The notes beneath the pieces are model-generated. The model had not been told where the DNA came from. It searched no databases and saw only the letters and a program-made list of their open reading frames with translations. Below, piece by piece: positions 5,788 through 7,116 of a DNA stretch of 7,116 bases. This stretch comes from Candidatus Bathyarchaeota archaeon (GTDB taxonomy: Archaea > Thermoproteota > Bathyarchaeia > Bathyarchaeales > UBA233): positions 1 to 7,116 of the forward strand of contig SOJA01000182.1 of NCBI GenBank assembly GCA_004376975.1, written 5' to 3'. The position numbers were made by a program, and so were the translations under genes. Numbering within the stretch: the stretch's first letter is position 1; every line of letters starts with the position of its first letter.

Positions 5788-6120
5788 TTATCGCCTTCTT
5801 CTGGTACCGCACTGGAGTACTTTCGGGCAGATTAGACATTCATCCGGGATGGATGCATCCTTTGGGATTGAGTTTAAGAAGCCGAAATATCGAGCGCACT
5901 TTGCTGGCGAGTCAAAAACTTTTGGATATTCAGTTGCCTTAATATCCACGATTTTCATGTTTTCTACTAGTATGTCTATTTCTGAGTTGCAGAAGGGACA
6001 AGCATAGTAGTTTTCCCTAGGCATCGTAGAAATGTCGGTTAAAACCGTTGGCTTACCAAAGGTTTTTCCACATCCATTGTATGGACATCTTAGTTTTTCC
6101 TTGTGAAAGTGTAGTTGCAT
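5788..6120 (-). CDS. Cys-rich zinc-ribbon-like protein of unknown function (110 aa)
   Basis: This small soluble protein has eight cysteines in two sets of four. The first, C12-x4-C17 (CPYNGC) with C41-x2-C44 (CPFC), is a plausible zinc ribbon. The second, C75 (AKCARYFG) with C95-x2-C98-x5-C104 (ECLICPKVLQC), could hold another zinc or an Fe-S cluster. Between them lie a linker with PRENYYACPFC and a conserved-looking stretch CARYFGFLNSIPKDASIPDECL. The tail is Arg-rich. I associate this architecture with small archaeal proteins without assigned function, so no role is claimed. The start ATG (6120-6118) is preceded by GGGATGAG as ribosome site and by a box A, so the gene has its own promoter. 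It stands alone between two tRNA genes on the same strand. A nucleic-acid-binding or RNA-metabolism role would be a guess. Confidence 0.85.
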   Translation of the reverse strand: MQLHFHKEKLRCPYNGCGKTFGKPTVLTDISTMPRENYYACPFCNSEIDILVENMKIVDIKATEYPKVFDSPAKCARYFGFLNSIPKDASIPDECLICPKVLQCGTRRRR

Positions 6121-6150
6121 GACTCATCCCTTTTGGGAGTTTACTTCTAC

Positions 6151-6157
6151 TATATAT
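6151..6157 (-). promoter_or_regulatory. Box A (TATA) of the Cys-rich protein gene
   Basis: The minus strand reads GATATATAG across this site, about 34 bases upstream of the ATG at 6120. Transcription would start near 6127, leaving a leader of only a few bases, so the GGGATGAG ribosome site would be at or near the transcript 5' end. Confidence 0.55.
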
Positions 6158-6180
6158 CGCTAATCTTAATATTTAATAAA

Positions 6181-6472
6181 CATTTCTGTTTGCACGTACA
6201 ACAAAAATACAGAACAATCAACCACAAAACCGAAGAACCCCCAGCCATTTGCAGGCAACAGAAGCCAGCAGCCTCCTAAATATTCAAAAAACCTAGATCA
6301 ATAGCAATCCAACAATTCAATTGAAGCCTCCATCACGGAAAAAATGGTGAAACATTTCAAATCCGCCACTGCGATACAACCAAGCGAACTTAAGAAGCTT
6401 AGAATAAATTCGCCAATTATTGCTTGACAGGAAATAAAGATTCTTATGAATTCAAAATCAAGCTTAATCGAA
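6181..6472 (+). other. Intergenic stretch without a recognised gene
   Basis: About 290 bases between the box A of the Cys-rich gene and tRNA-Thr. I see no convincing gene, repeat or RNA structure. A short plus-strand frame around 6343-6426 (27 codons from ATG, ending TTG CTT GAC-side stop) has a protein-like composition but no ribosome site and no length to support it. Confidence 0.4.
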
Positions 6473-6546
6473 AGCCTCGGCCGGGCTTTGATCCCGGGGC
6501 CTGCGGCTTACGAGGCCGCCGCTCTACAAGACTGAGCTACCGAGGC
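6473..6546 (-). tRNA. tRNA-Thr (anticodon CGT) with unusual elbow bases
   Basis: On the minus strand GCCTCGG (6546-6540) pairs with CCGAGGC (6480-6474), and the discriminator is U (base 6473 is A on plus), as usual for archaeal tRNA-Thr. The D arm is GCTC-AGTCTTGTA-GAGC, the anticodon arm GCGGC-CTCGTAA-GCCGC with anticodon CGT for ACG, and the T arm CCGGG-ATCAAAG-CCCGG. Two conserved elbow positions differ: the D loop has T instead of G18, and the T loop starts with A instead of T54. All stems are perfect. No intron, no encoded CCA. Confidence 0.93.
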
Positions 6547-6575
6547 ACATGTGTTTAATGAAGAAACAAAAGCAG

Positions 6576-6584
6576 ATTTTAAAT
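6576..6584 (-). promoter_or_regulatory. Box A of tRNA-Thr
   Basis: The minus strand reads ATTTAAAAT, centred about 34 bases upstream of the tRNA-Thr 5' end. This matches an archaeal TBP site if the primary transcript carries a short 5' leader. Confidence 0.5.
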
Positions 6585-6940
6585 GTTCGGAAAACAACAG
6601 GTGAAGTTAGAATTTTTTCGCGCCCCATTCTATTTTACAACCTTGAACCCGATTTTTCTAAAGGTTTTATAGCTTTTTTCAGGATAAAATCATCGGCACT
6701 TGATTATTTTTTCGTACCTTCTGCTCTAAGCATTTCCAAATCATGTAGCATTAATCTTCTACGTGATTATTTCAATCAATACATTGGGCTGCATAGTTTT
6801 CCCAATCCCAAGCATGTACTACGTCTAGCACACCAATCCAACTGACTCAACAGCACTTTTGACAAATCTTCCAATGTTTAACACATCCATTCCCCTTTCT
6901 CTTAGTCAAACTGACATTCTGAAACGTAGATGGTGCTAAC
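6585..6940 (+). other. AT-rich intergenic stretch, no supported gene
   Basis: About 355 bases between divergent promoters of tRNA-Thr and the thiL-like gene. A 98-codon plus-strand frame (6549-6845) crosses it but overlaps the tRNA-Thr promoter and has a Phe/Ser-rich composition typical of AT-rich noncoding DNA. On the minus strand, two short protein-like pieces in different frames (6825-6890 and 6772-6846) may be a broken small gene. No repeats or RNA genes were recognised. Confidence 0.45.
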
Positions 6941-6979
6941 TTTTAAACGTGGACGAGAATATTCTAACGTCTCAGGTGG
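6941..6979 (+). promoter_or_regulatory. Promoter and ribosome site of the thiL-like gene
   Basis: TTTTAAA at 6941-6947 lies about 40 bases before the ATG at 6984 and would start transcription near 6971. AGGTGG at 6974-6979, four bases before the ATG, is a good ribosome site within the resulting short leader. Confidence 0.55.
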
Positions 6980-6983
6980 AAGA

Positions 6984-7116
6984 ATGTCCGTTTCTAGACG
7001 TTTCGGTGAACGTGATATTATCAATACGATTTGGGAAAATTTGGATATGATGCCTGGACTTCCTGTTCCCTTCGGTGATGACGTCTCCGCTGTGGAAATT
7101 GGGAGGGGGCATCTTA
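6984..7116 (+). CDS. thiL: Thiamine-monophosphate kinase-like protein, N-terminal part
   Basis: The first 44 residues of a gene cut off by the window end. The visible sequence has an N-terminal GERDII helix (residues 8-13), a linker MPGLPVPF, and GDDVSAVEIG (31-40). This matches the N-terminus of ThiL in the AIR-synthase/PurM superfamily, where the GDD acidic residues bind Mg-ATP. ThiL phosphorylates thiamine monophosphate to the diphosphate coenzyme. With only this part visible, another superfamily member (an AIR-synthase-related protein, HypE or SelD) is possible, but the GExxII-to-GDD spacing favours ThiL. ATG 6984 is chosen because of AGGTGG just upstream. It has its own promoter and is not part of the operon at 1159-5354. 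Confidence 0.62.
   Translation, partial: MSVSRRFGERDIINTIWENLDMMPGLPVPFGDDVSAVEIGRGHL

Noticed and set aside
6549..6845. 98-codon plus-strand frame next to tRNA-Thr
   Set aside because: It starts two bases from the tRNA 5' end, covers the tRNA promoter, lacks a ribosome site and has AT-driven Phe/Ser/Ile composition.

Overview
This 7.1 kb window reads as a chromosomal segment of an uncultured mesophilic archaeon. The archaeal signs are a tRNA-Val with an intron at the canonical 37/38 position, a tRNA-Thr with a U discriminator, AT-rich box A (TATA-like) elements about 26-35 bp upstream of genes, short leaders, frequent TTG/GTG starts, and a small Cys-rich protein of a kind I associate with archaea. 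Candidatus Bathyarchaeia is my best guess. It rests on overall resemblance and could not be tested here.

Layout. (1) 1-800 is a tRNA region: tRNA-Phe(GAA) on the minus strand, a 52-residue unknown protein on the plus strand (351-509), and intron-bearing tRNA-Val(CAC) on the plus strand. (2) 800-1073 holds a good ribosome site and a hydrophobic leader followed by what looks like a frame-broken secreted-protein remnant. (3) 1159-5354 is the main plus-strand block, a likely four-gene operon: ABC-2 exporter ATPase, its overlapping permease, an enolase-superfamily dipeptide-epimerase-like protein, and a divergent GlpX-type (class II) fructose-1,6-bisphosphatase. Spacings are an 8-base overlap, about 34-55 bases and 27 bases. 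(4) 5364-6546 is a minus-strand block: a startless two-helix hydrophobic frame, tRNA-Pro(CGG), a Cys-rich zinc-ribbon-like protein and tRNA-Thr(CGT). (5) The last 133 bases begin a plus-strand gene resembling thiamine-monophosphate kinase.

How the genes fit together. The ATPase and permease clearly form one exporter of unknown cargo. Their co-directional neighbours act on dipeptides (epimerase) and sugar bisphosphates (FBPase). No obvious single pathway links the four, so the operon may be a loose co-expression unit. No CRISPR array, insertion sequence, integrase or phage gene was seen. The most interesting points are the divergent GlpX in an archaeal setting, the double four-cysteine protein, the unusual elbow of tRNA-Thr, and the gene-like fragments lying next to tRNA genes.
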